The notes below the pieces were generated by a model, which worked only from the letters and a program-made list of their open reading frames with translations, did no database searches and had not been told where the DNA came from. From contig NZ_BDCH01000039.1 of the NCBI RefSeq assembly GCF_001613405.1, positions 1 through 64,000 on the forward strand: a stretch of 64,000 nucleotides of DNA. The letters run 5' to 3'. The translations under genes were made by a program, and so were the position numbers. Source of the stretch: Nocardia crassostreae. Its GTDB lineage: Bacteria > Actinomycetota > Actinomycetes > Mycobacteriales > Mycobacteriaceae. Position 1 is the stretch's first letter. Every line of letters starts with the position of its first letter. This document shows positions 34,929 to 41,986 of this stretch, in pieces.

Positions 34929-34981
34929 ACCGGGAACTGGTGGCGGCATCGCGCGAGAAGCCACCGCCACCAGTTCCCGGT
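34929..34981 (-). terminator. terminator hairpin after the MetA-like gene
   Basis: An 18-base perfect stem: ACCGGGAACTGGTGGCGG (34929-34946) and its complement (34964-34981), with a 17-base loop. It lies just past the minus-strand stop of the MetA-like gene at 35002. Confidence 0.85.
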
Positions 34982-35001
34982 CGTCGCTGTTTCAGATTGG
35001 A

Positions 35002-36219
35002 TCAGGCGGCGAGGAGCTCGTCGGGGCTGATTCGCTGTTCGACGGCACGAAGCCAGTTGGTGAAGAACTGGCGGGAATGGGACGACCAGTCGTGAGCGGT
35101 ATCGGCGTAGTCGGACGGGAGGGGGAAGTCCTCAAGCAGCACTGGATCGCGTTGGGCGCGAACGAGTTCGGCGTGGTGGAGAAGCCGGGCGTGGGTGAGT
35201 TCGGGGAAATAGTGGAGAGGGATGTCCGGGAACGGCCTTGCCGGGTCTGCGATCCAGCGGCGGAGGTCGCGGCGGTACTCGCGGGCCATGGTGTCGGCGA
35301 AGTATTCCGGGTGGCCCTGGAGGAAGACGTGGCGGAGGCCGTCGGGGGAGGTGGCCAGATGCCATTCGGCCTCAGCAGAGTCGAGCAGGATGGGGACGCC
35401 AGCGGCGCGCAGGTCCGCGGAGGACATGACGTTCCAGCGGGAGTGGGGGACGAGTACCGGCGTGGTGAGGTCTATCAGGAGGGGGTGTGCGGGGGCGGCG
35501 AGAAGGATGGCATCGACCTCCACATCCGCGCGGCTGCGGAGCTGAAAGTCGACCGCTCCCGTCTCTGCCAGGCCCGAGGGGCGCGGGTGGTCCGTCTCCG
35601 CATCCGCGCGGCCGAAGAGTTGCAGGCTCTTGGTTTCCGCCTCCGGTCGTCCGAGCAGTTGCAGGTCGTCCAGAAGTGAGTTGCTGGGCAGGGCGGTGCG
35701 CAGGGGTGGGTCGACGCCGATCGGTATGCCGGGGTGGCCGGATTCGGAAGCGACTGTGTGTGTGAAAGTGCCGTGGCAGCGGCGGGGGAGGCGGTGGCGT
35801 TCCAGGCCGTGCAGGAGATGCAGGGCGGCGTGGGCGGATTGGCAGGAGAACAGGATGGAGGTTGTGGCGGCGCATTCGTGGAGGAGGCGATCGATGATGG
35901 CGACACTCGGTTCCGTGGCGAGGCCGGTGCTCAGGGGTTCGCTGCCGCTGATGACGAGGGCGTCCATGGCGGCCAGTGCGGGCCAGCCGACGGTGTCGGG
36001 GGAGGCGGTCGGGGCGATGCCGAAGACCGTCGTCTCTACGCCGGACTGGAGTGTCGGTTGTGTCTCGGCGAAAACCGGTGCGGCCATGCCGAATTCGTGC
36101 TGGGCGGGAGGGTCGGTGCGGGCCTCGGAGCCCGCGACCGCCGCCAGGAATACCCGCCGCGTCATGCTGTCCGGCGACGTCGAAATCAGATCGACAATGC
36201 CGACTCGTACCACCATCAT
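35002..36219 (-). CDS. MetA-like (homoserine O-succinyltransferase family) protein with an insertion
   Basis: A 405-residue protein resembling the class-I amidotransferase-fold family of MetA. FSCQSAHAALHLLHGLE carries the nucleophilic cysteine; PHSRWN and FLQGHPEYF match conserved MetA elements. A stretch of about 50 residues in the middle (roughly 190-245) is a low-complexity insertion containing an imperfect repeat (LQLLGRPEAET and LQLFGRADAET). Its position on the fold is unusual. Whether it acylates homoserine or another substrate is open. The start could be the first or second of two adjacent methionines. Confidence 0.65.
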   Translation of the reverse strand: MMVVRVGIVDLISTSPDSMTRRVFLAAVAGSEARTDPPAQHEFGMAAPVFAETQPTLQSGVETTVFGIAPTASPDTVGWPALAAMDALVISGSEPLSTGLATEPSVAIIDRLLHECAATTSILFSCQSAHAALHLLHGLERHRLPRRCHGTFTHTVASESGHPGIPIGVDPPLRTALPSNSLLDDLQLLGRPEAETKSLQLFGRADAETDHPRPSGLAETGAVDFQLRSRADVEVDAILLAAPAHPLLIDLTTPVLVPHSRWNVMSSADLRAAGVPILLDSAEAEWHLATSPDGLRHVFLQGHPEYFADTMAREYRRDLRRWIADPARPFPDIPLHYFPELTHARLLHHAELVRAQRDPVLLEDFPLPSDYADTAHDWSSHSRQFFTNWLRAVEQRISPDELLAA

Positions 36220-36550
36220 CAGGTCCTTCGAAACGAGCTGTCATACGTGTGCGGTCCGGGACCGCAGTGATCACCCTGGCGGCACGAGGTTCCGACCGTT
36301 GATCACGCGGTCAGTGTGAAGGATGAAAGAGTCGGCCAGGTTACGAAGTCGTCGCGCCGAACCGACGAGATTCGGCGCGAATAGTGCAGGTCACACGCCC
36401 AAGACCCGATCGAACGGGATGATCCGGGCATGCCCGGATTCCCGCGACGGCCGCACGGCTGCACGCCCGCGCGGCTGCCCGTCCGCCTGCCTGCCCGTGC
36501 GTACGGCTGCCTGCCTGCACGACTGCCCGTCCGCACGGATGCCCTCGCGC
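36220..36550 (+). other. intergenic low-complexity region
   Basis: No gene is supported. Around 36430-36540 the sequence is a G/C-rich, imperfectly repeated run (units such as CTGCCTGCC and GCCCGTCCG). It contains the upstream region of the MetA-like gene on its left. Confidence 0.5.
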
Positions 36551-36590
36551 AATGCCGCGCCGCACTGCATCGGCAGTGCGGCGCGGCATT
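36551..36590 (-). terminator. terminator after the PfkB kinase gene
   Basis: An 18-base perfect stem, AATGCCGCGCCGCACTGC (36551-36568) with complement 36573-36590 and loop ATCG. It lies downstream of the leftward PfkB gene. Confidence 0.85.
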
Positions 36591-36675
36591 GTTGTCCGGC
36601 CGGTCGATGGGCGCGATCGGCGGGCGGCTGATTCAGTTGCGGGGCAACGGGATCAGGTCAGGGCCCGCAATCGGC

Positions 36676-37650
36676 TCAGGGGCGCAGGACCGCCTCGATC
36701 TCGGTGGCGGCTTCCGGGCCGTAGGCGGCGCGCAGGCGTTTCATGGCGACATCGTGGTCGAGGGTCCATTCCTGGGTGCCGACGGTTTCCAGGATGAGGA
36801 CGGCGATGAGGGAGCCGAGCTGGGCGGAGCGTTCCAGGGACAGGCCCGCCGAGTGGCCGGTGAGGAAGCCCGCGCGGAAGCCGTCGCCGACGCCGGTGGG
36901 GTCGACCTTGGCGGTGTCGGGTACCACGTCGACGTGGAGTTCGGTGCCGTCGCGGTCGACGATCTTGGCGCCCTTGGAGCCGAGGGTGGTGACGCGAATG
37001 CCAACGCGCTCAGCGACTTCCGCCTCGGTGAGGCCGGTCTTCTGCAGCAGCAGGCCCCACTCGTACTCATTGGTGAACAGGTAGGCGGCGCCGTCGATGA
37101 GGGAGAGCGCCTGCTCGCCGTCGAGGCGGGCCAGCTGCTGGGAAGGATCCGCCGCGAAGGGGATGCCCGCGGCGCGCGCCTGTTCGGTGTGCAGCACCAT
37201 GGCTTCCGGATCGTTGGCGCCGACCAGGACGAGCTCGAGGTCGCGGCCCGCGGCCAGATCGCCGATGGAGATATCGCGCGCCTCGCTCATGGCGCCGGGG
37301 TAGAAGGAGGCGATCTGCGCCATGGTCTCGTCGGTGGTGCACACGAAGCGCGCGGTATGCGCCTCGGTGGAGATCTTCACCGCCGAGCAGTCGACGCCGT
37401 TGTCCTCCAGCCAGCGGCGGTAGTCACCGAAGTCCGCGCCGACCGCGCCGACCAGCAGCGGATTGCGGCCCAGCAGGCCCATGGCGTACGCGATATTGCC
37501 CGCCACGCCGCCGCGGCGGATGACCAGATCGTCGACGAGGAAGCTGAGCGAGACGTGCTGCAGCTGATCAGTCAGCAGCGCATCGGAGAACTTGCCGGGG
37601 AAGCGCATCAGGTGGTCGGTCGCAATGGAAGCGGACACGGCGATGGTCAC
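36676..37650 (-). CDS. adoK: PfkB-family carbohydrate/adenosine kinase (Rv2202c-like)
   Basis: A 324-residue ribokinase-fold sugar or nucleoside kinase. Seen: the glycine-rich substrate motif GGVAGNIAYAMGLLG near residue 45, and the catalytic DPTGVGDGFRAGF with its aspartate near residue 257. Mycobacterial Rv2202c in the same neighbourhood has adenosine kinase activity, so ATP-dependent phosphorylation of adenosine is the likely role. GTG 37650 was chosen because AAGGA lies 9 bases upstream; an in-frame upstream start adds 12 unconvincing residues. Confidence 0.85.
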   Translation of the reverse strand: MTIAVSASIATDHLMRFPGKFSDALLTDQLQHVSLSFLVDDLVIRRGGVAGNIAYAMGLLGRNPLLVGAVGADFGDYRRWLEDNGVDCSAVKISTEAHTARFVCTTDETMAQIASFYPGAMSEARDISIGDLAAGRDLELVLVGANDPEAMVLHTEQARAAGIPFAADPSQQLARLDGEQALSLIDGAAYLFTNEYEWGLLLQKTGLTEAEVAERVGIRVTTLGSKGAKIVDRDGTELHVDVVPDTAKVDPTGVGDGFRAGFLTGHSAGLSLERSAQLGSLIAVLILETVGTQEWTLDHDVAMKRLRAAYGPEAATEIEAVLRP

Positions 37651-37784
37651 GAGCGTCGATCCTTCGATGACGTGCGCTGCACACACCTGTATGCGGAACG
37701 GCAGACGCGGGGCCGGTGGACGAGGAAGGTGCGAACGCGGTGTTCATGAAACGCGGCCGCAACTAAAAAATACACTGTCCGAGA

Positions 37785-37799
37785 CGGGATTTGATCCCG
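37785..37799 (+). repeat. short inverted repeat
   Basis: CGGGAT-TTG-ATCCCG, perfect arms. It lies upstream of the PfkB kinase in the transcribed direction and is followed on that strand by a TTTTTT run (37765-37770). It could be an operator or weak terminator. It looks somewhat like a tRNA T-arm, but no tRNA is present. Confidence 0.4.
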
Positions 37800-37810
37800 C
37801 ACGCACACGA

Positions 37811-37844
37811 CAGCGCGGAACGTCCGTGAGGATGTTCCGCGCTG
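37811..37844 (-). terminator. hairpin after the HesB/IscA gene
   Basis: Arms CAGCGCGGAAC (37811-37821) and GTTCCGCGCTG (37834-37844), perfectly complementary, just past the minus-strand stop at 37856. Confidence 0.75.
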
Positions 37845-37855
37845 GTGGCGTTATC

Positions 37856-38206
37856 TCAGTTGAAGCTGTCGCCGCAGGCGCAGGAGCCGGTGGCATTCGG
37901 GTTGTCGATGGTGAAACCCTGCTTCTCGATGGTGTCGACGAAGTCGATCGACGCGCCCTGCACGTAGGGGGAGCTCATGCGGTCGACGATGAGCTTCACG
38001 CCGCCGAACTCCACGACCAGGTCGCCGTCCAGGTTGCAATCGTCGAAGAAGAGCTGGTAGCGCAGGCCGGCGCAGCCACCCGGCTGCACGGCGATGCGCA
38101 GGGCCAAGTCGTCACGGCCTTCCTGATCCAGCAGCGCCTTCGCCTTGGAGGCGGCGGCGTCGGTCAGAGTCACACCGTGAGTGGTGGTCTCGTTCTGCAC
38201 AGTCAT
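37856..38206 (-). CDS. erpA: HesB/IscA-type iron-sulfur insertion protein (Rv2204c-like)
   Basis: A 116-residue A-type carrier that delivers Fe-S clusters to target proteins. The three conserved cysteines are present: GGCAGLRYQ, and two in the C-terminal GSCACGDSF. ATG 38206 is preceded by AGGAGAG, a strong ribosome-binding site. It is divergent from the DUF3043 gene, matching Rv2203-Rv2204c. The symbol is assigned by family and synteny. Confidence 0.9.
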   Translation of the reverse strand: MTVQNETTTHGVTLTDAAASKAKALLDQEGRDDLALRIAVQPGGCAGLRYQLFFDDCNLDGDLVVEFGGVKLIVDRMSSPYVQGASIDFVDTIEKQGFTIDNPNATGSCACGDSFN

Positions 38207-38426
38207 GAACTCTCCTAAAGGACCAATAGTCAACCCGTGAGAGACGCACGGCTCGCTGGCTGTCAACGCCACTTCGCTCGTGGCTATTCCCAATCCTACG
38301 CGGCGGCGTTTGCGCCGCCAGGGCCAGGGATTGAGGTCGCCGGACAATAGCGTGGACGGCGTCCGGGAACACAATCGGACGGACCAGGTTTTTCAGGCGG
38401 GCGTGTCATCGAATAGCCTGGTCGGC

Positions 38427-39080
38427 GTGAAGTTCCTGCGCCGTGGCGATTCCACCCCCACCTCCGACACCTCCGCCGTTGATGCCGGTGGTGCGGCGAC
38501 GGTCACGGATCGGCCGGTCACCGCCGGAAAGGGGCGTCCGACCCCGAAGCGCCGCGAGGCCGAAGGCCGCCGTCGCGGACCCATCGCGCCCGCGCCGAAA
38601 ACCTCCAAGGAGGCCCGGGCGCGTCGCAAGGCGCTGCGCGGGAACAAAGAGGAGCGCAAGGCCGCCTCGGCCCAGCGCCGCGCCGATGTGCAGGATCGCC
38701 GGGCGCGCATGCTCGCCGGTGAGGAGCAGTACCTGCTGCCGCGCGACAAGGGACCGGTGAAGGGTTATGTGCGCGACATCGTGGATGCGCGGCGCAATCT
38801 GCTCGGCTTGTTCATGCCCCTTGCGCTGGTGCTCATCGTGAGCATGATCCTGACGCCCGCGCTGCAGGCCATTGTGACGCTCGGCATGCTGGTGATGATG
38901 CTGTTCATGATCGTCGAGGGCATCGTCCTCGGCCGCATCGTGAACAACCGGGTGCGCGACCGCTTCCCGGAGGCCGGGGATTCGAGCTTCTCGCTCGGCT
39001 GGTACGCCTTCGTCCGCGCCTCGCAGGTGCGCCGCATGCGCGCCCCGAAGCCGCGGGTCAAGCCGGGCGACAGCGTCTGA
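38427..39080 (+). CDS. DUF3043 membrane protein (Rv2203-like)
   Basis: A 217-residue protein with a basic, disordered N-terminal half (rich in Arg/Lys), then two close hydrophobic segments (LFMPLALVLIVSMIL and LGMLVMMLFMIVEGIVL, about residues 130-170) and a basic tail. The DUF3043 family is found next to the iron-sulfur carrier in mycobacteria. The function is unknown. GTG 38427 was chosen; further upstream the frame is open but lacks family sequence. Confidence 0.85.
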   Translation: MKFLRRGDSTPTSDTSAVDAGGAATVTDRPVTAGKGRPTPKRREAEGRRRGPIAPAPKTSKEARARRKALRGNKEERKAASAQRRADVQDRRARMLAGEEQYLLPRDKGPVKGYVRDIVDARRNLLGLFMPLALVLIVSMILTPALQAIVTLGMLVMMLFMIVEGIVLGRIVNNRVRDRFPEAGDSSFSLGWYAFVRASQVRRMRAPKPRVKPGDSV

Positions 39081-39111
39081 GCAGCGGCCTCGGCCGTATC
39101 GAGAACATGCG

Positions 39112-39142
39112 ATGGCCCGCAGCACTGTGCTGCGGGCCATCA
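39112..39142 (+). terminator. hairpin after DUF3043
   Basis: Arms GATGGCCCGCAG and CTGCGGGCCATC with a 7-base loop, downstream of the DUF3043 stop. The convergent SnoaL-like gene ends 70 bases further on, so the hairpin may serve both. Confidence 0.8.
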
Positions 39143-39212
39143 TCGCGTTTGGGGCTGCGAGCTCGGCGGTTCGGGGGTCTTGCCGAGTTGGCGCGGGGAT
39201 ATCCGGCGGGCG

Positions 39213-39659
39213 CTATTTCTGCGGGATGAGGGTGTTCTGGCGGGCGGCGGTCCACCAGCGGCCGTCCTGCTTGGTGAGGACGTAGAGGGCGATCATCGCC
39301 GGATCCTGGTCGATGAGTTCGCCGGTGGGGGTGGTGGCGCGGGCCACCTTGTGTGCGATGGCGACGTCGGGGCGCAGGAAGGTGATGTCCTGGACGTCGT
39401 AGCGGGCGTATTCGTCCTTCAGGAAGCCCGCGAGACCTGCTTGGTTGGCCGCGAGCAGGGCCTCGCGGCCGACCATGAGCGTGCCCATGGCATTGACGAC
39501 CGCGGCATTGGCCGTGAAGTCGTCGGTCATGAGTTCCGCGTCGTTGGTGTTGTAGGCGGTTTCGACATTGGTGATGATCTGCCGGATGGCTCGGATGTCG
39601 TCTTCGTGGTCCACGGTGGTGTCCGCGACGGTCGGGGCCTGCGTGCTCATCGTGCTCAT
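39213..39659 (-). CDS. SnoaL/DUF4440-like protein (SgcJ/EcaC family)
   Basis: A 148-residue protein of the NTF2-like fold: a helical N-terminus (DIRAIRQIITNVETAYNTND), then strands with GTLMVGREALLAAN and AHKVARATTPTG. Such proteins are often small isomerases, hydrolases or binding proteins; the substrate is unknown. ATG 39659 fits the family N-terminus. Probably the third gene of a small operon starting at 40116. Confidence 0.75.
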   Translation of the reverse strand: MSTMSTQAPTVADTTVDHEDDIRAIRQIITNVETAYNTNDAELMTDDFTANAAVVNAMGTLMVGREALLAANQAGLAGFLKDEYARYDVQDITFLRPDVAIAHKVARATTPTGELIDQDPAMIALYVLTKQDGRWWTAARQNTLIPQK

Positions 39660-39714
39660 GAAACGATCTTGAATCCTCAACAGCGGTTCAGGTCAAGCTG
39701 TTTCGACGGCACGC

Positions 39715-39999
39715 TCAGCCGCGCTTGCCGAACAGCTCGTCGAGGTCGCTCGACCGCATCGAGGCGATGGCGGCGAGTTCGTGGGTGGTGCGGTGGTGAT
39801 CGCGGTCGAAGACATTGGTGGATCCGGCCAGCTGCCAGCGGATGCTGTCGTGGTGGAAGGGGATCGCTCGGCCGGCCGCGGCCAGCAGGGCGACGAAGCG
39901 GGTGAACATGGTGGGGATTTCGGTCTCGGCGGTGGTGTCGACGCTGAGGAGGGCCTCGGCGCAGCGGGCGATGTTCGCGGGAGCGGTGACGGTGGTCAT
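39715..39999 (-). CDS. hypothetical protein
   Basis: A 94-residue protein without a recognised domain. The composition is coding-like, with several aromatic and charged residues and no membrane segment. Its ATG lies 3 bases after the stop of the 37-residue membrane peptide gene, so the two are probably co-translated. The SnoaL-like gene follows. Confidence 0.5.
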   Translation of the reverse strand: MTTVTAPANIARCAEALLSVDTTAETEIPTMFTRFVALLAAAGRAIPFHHDSIRWQLAGSTNVFDRDHHRTTHELAAIASMRSSDLDELFGKRG

Positions 40000-40002
40000 G
40001 GC

Positions 40003-40116
40003 TTATGCCTCGCCTTCATTGGATTCGGTTGTGCCCCAGGCCATGGCGGCGTAGGTGAGGTAGCCGAGAGCGCTCATGAACGTTCCGGCGGTGACGATTG
40101 CGGTAAGGCCTTGCAT
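40003..40116 (-). CDS. 37-residue membrane peptide
   Basis: A small frame starting at ATG 40116 and ending at TAA 40003-40005. It encodes MQGLTAIVTAGTFMSALG followed by a Tyr/Ala/Trp-rich helix and an acidic tail ending EGEA, so a single hydrophobic segment. It sits first in the small operon, 3 bases before the next ATG, and is divergent from the FtrA-type regulator. The ribosome-binding site is weak. Confidence 0.55.
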   Translation of the reverse strand: MQGLTAIVTAGTFMSALGYLTYAAMAWGTTESNEGEA

Positions 40117-40133
40117 GGCAGTAAGTTTTCTCT

Positions 40134-40163
40134 AGAACAGTTTCTGCCAACAGTGGCTGTTCT
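40134..40163 (+). promoter_or_regulatory. candidate operator in divergent region
   Basis: A perfect inverted repeat AGAACAG (40134-40140) and CTGTTCT (40157-40163), 16 bases apart, in the 87-base gap between the small-peptide operon and the FtrA-type regulator. It is a likely binding site for that regulator. Confidence 0.5.
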
Positions 40164-40203
40164 GACATTGTTCGCAAAGATTCAGCCAGGTATGGTGGGA
40201 CCT

Positions 40204-41169
40204 ATGTTGTCGAAGGTCGCCGTCGTGTTGAACGACCGCCTCGCCATGTTCGAATTCGGCGTCGTCTGTGAGGTTTTCGGTCTGGACCGGACCGCGGACG
40301 GGTTGCCGGGCTTCGACTTCCGGGTCTGCGGGCTCGAACAGGGGAAGCCGCTGCGTAGCAGTTCACCGGGTATACAAGTAACTCCGGAATACGGTCTGGA
40401 GGAACTGCGGGACGCCGATCTGGTGGCCATTCCGGCGTTTCCGTTCTATGCGAACATCAAGATCGACGAGCGCGTCGTCGCAGCCGTACGGGATGCATCG
40501 GAGCGCGGCGCGACCGTGCTCACCGTGTGCTCCGGGGCCTTCCTGGCCGGGGAGGCCGGACTGCTCGACGGGCGCAAATGCACCACGCACTGGCGGTACG
40601 TGGAGCAGTTGGCGGAGCGGTATCCGCTGGCCACGGTCGATCCGGACGTGCTGTTCGTGGACGAAGGCAACCTCATCACCAGTGCGGGCACCGCCGCCGG
40701 TATCGACGCCTGCCTGCACCTGGTGCGCCGCGAACTCGGCAGTGCGGCCGCCAATGGCATTGCCCGCCGCATGGTGGTGCCCCCGCAGCGTGACGGCGGC
40801 CAGCGGCAGTTCATCGAGCGCCCGGTCGTCGAATGCAGCTCCGACAGCCTCAGCGAAACCCTGCACTGGATGGGCGAGAACCTCGAACTCCCGCACACGG
40901 TGGGATCGCTCGCCGCGCGCACGGCCATGTCCACCCGCACCTTCGCCGCCGAGACCGGCACGACACCCGTGAAATGGCTGACCGGTCAACGCATCCTGCT
41001 CGCGAAGCATCTCCTCGAAGACACCGACATGGACCTCGAAACCCTGGCCCACCGTTGCGGTTTCGGCTCCGGCGCCCTCCTGCGCCACCACTTCCAGCGC
41101 CTCGTGGGAATCGCCCCGGTCGAATACCGCCGCCGATTCGGCGCGCGCGTGCCGAGCCCCGCATTCTGA
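40204..41169 (+). CDS. FtrA-type transcriptional regulator (DJ-1/PfpI-like domain plus AraC HTH)
   Basis: A 321-residue regulator. An amidotransferase-like N-terminal domain contains the cysteine motif TVCSGAFLAGEAGLL (about residues 103-117); a C-terminal AraC HTH pair follows: VGSLAARTAMSTRTF and LETLAHRCGFGSGALLRHHF. It likely controls the divergent small operon, with the operator in between. ATG 40204 was chosen; ATG 40192 would add four residues. Confidence 0.88.
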   Translation: MLSKVAVVLNDRLAMFEFGVVCEVFGLDRTADGLPGFDFRVCGLEQGKPLRSSSPGIQVTPEYGLEELRDADLVAIPAFPFYANIKIDERVVAAVRDASERGATVLTVCSGAFLAGEAGLLDGRKCTTHWRYVEQLAERYPLATVDPDVLFVDEGNLITSAGTAAGIDACLHLVRRELGSAAANGIARRMVVPPQRDGGQRQFIERPVVECSSDSLSETLHWMGENLELPHTVGSLAARTAMSTRTFAAETGTTPVKWLTGQRILLAKHLLEDTDMDLETLAHRCGFGSGALLRHHFQRLVGIAPVEYRRRFGARVPSPAF

Positions 41170-41314
41170 CTGCCCGCGCGCGCACTCCGGCCCGGGTCCA
41201 TCTGGATCGCTGGCTGTGTCGTGCCCGCAACGGATCGGGGCGGCGGATGGGCTTGGCGCTAGACGGTGAAATCGAGGGTGTTGTCGGGGGCTTCGTCCGG
41301 TTAGCGTGTGGGAG

Positions 41315-41932
41315 ATGAGCATTGAGTTTCTGCTGACGACGCTCGTCATTGTGGCGACGCCGGGCACGGGGGTGCTGTTTACGCTGGCTGCGGGATTGGC
41401 GCGGGGGGTGCGGGCGAGCGTGGTGGCCGCGTTCGGGTGCACGCTCGGGGTGGTGCCGCATATGGTGGCGGCGATTACCGGGCTGGCGGCGCTGTTGAAT
41501 GCGAGTGCTGTCGCGTTTCAGACGTTGAAGTATCTGGGTGTCGCGTATCTGGTGTACATGGCGTGGACGACCTTGCGGGACAAGGGGGCTCTGGCGGTGC
41601 CGGAGGAGAGTGCGGGGGCGGCGCCGTCGGCGGGGCGTGTGATTCTGTCCGCGGTGCTGCTGAATGTGCTGAATCCGAAGCTGACGATCTTCTTCTTCGC
41701 ATTCCTGCCGCAGTTCGTGCCGACCGGGTCGACCAATGCCACCATGCGCATGCTGGAGCTGAGCGCGCTGTTCGGGCTGGCGACCTTCGTCGTGTTCGCG
41801 GTGTGCGGGGCGTGTGCGGCGGCCGTGCGCAATCAGGTCATCTCGCGGCCCGCGGTGGTGACCTGGGTGCGGCGGGTGTTCGGCGCGTCCTTCCTGGCGC
41901 TGGCGGGGCGGCTCGCGGTGCAGAACCAGTAG
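41315..41932 (+). CDS. LysE/RhtB-family exporter
   Basis: A 205-residue membrane protein with about six hydrophobic segments and the family signature at the N-terminus: IVATPGTGVLFTLAAGLARG. A second conserved block is LNVLNPKLTIFFFAFLPQFV. Members export amino acids or related compounds. ATG 41315 is the usual family start; GTG 41306 is an alternative. It ends 54 bases before cobU-cobT on the same strand. Confidence 0.88.
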   Translation: MSIEFLLTTLVIVATPGTGVLFTLAAGLARGVRASVVAAFGCTLGVVPHMVAAITGLAALLNASAVAFQTLKYLGVAYLVYMAWTTLRDKGALAVPEESAGAAPSAGRVILSAVLLNVLNPKLTIFFFAFLPQFVPTGSTNATMRMLELSALFGLATFVVFAVCGACAAAVRNQVISRPAVVTWVRRVFGASFLALAGRLAVQNQ

Positions 41933-41986
41933 CCGGAGGCCGTGCCTAGACGGCGGGGCGGCAGGCGCGGTTGATACCGTTCTGGC

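Noticed and set aside
37765..37800. tRNA gene or fragment (CGGGATCAAATCCCG resembles a T-arm)
   Set aside because: No cloverleaf could be drawn, T-loop position 54 is wrong, and no tRNA body precedes it.
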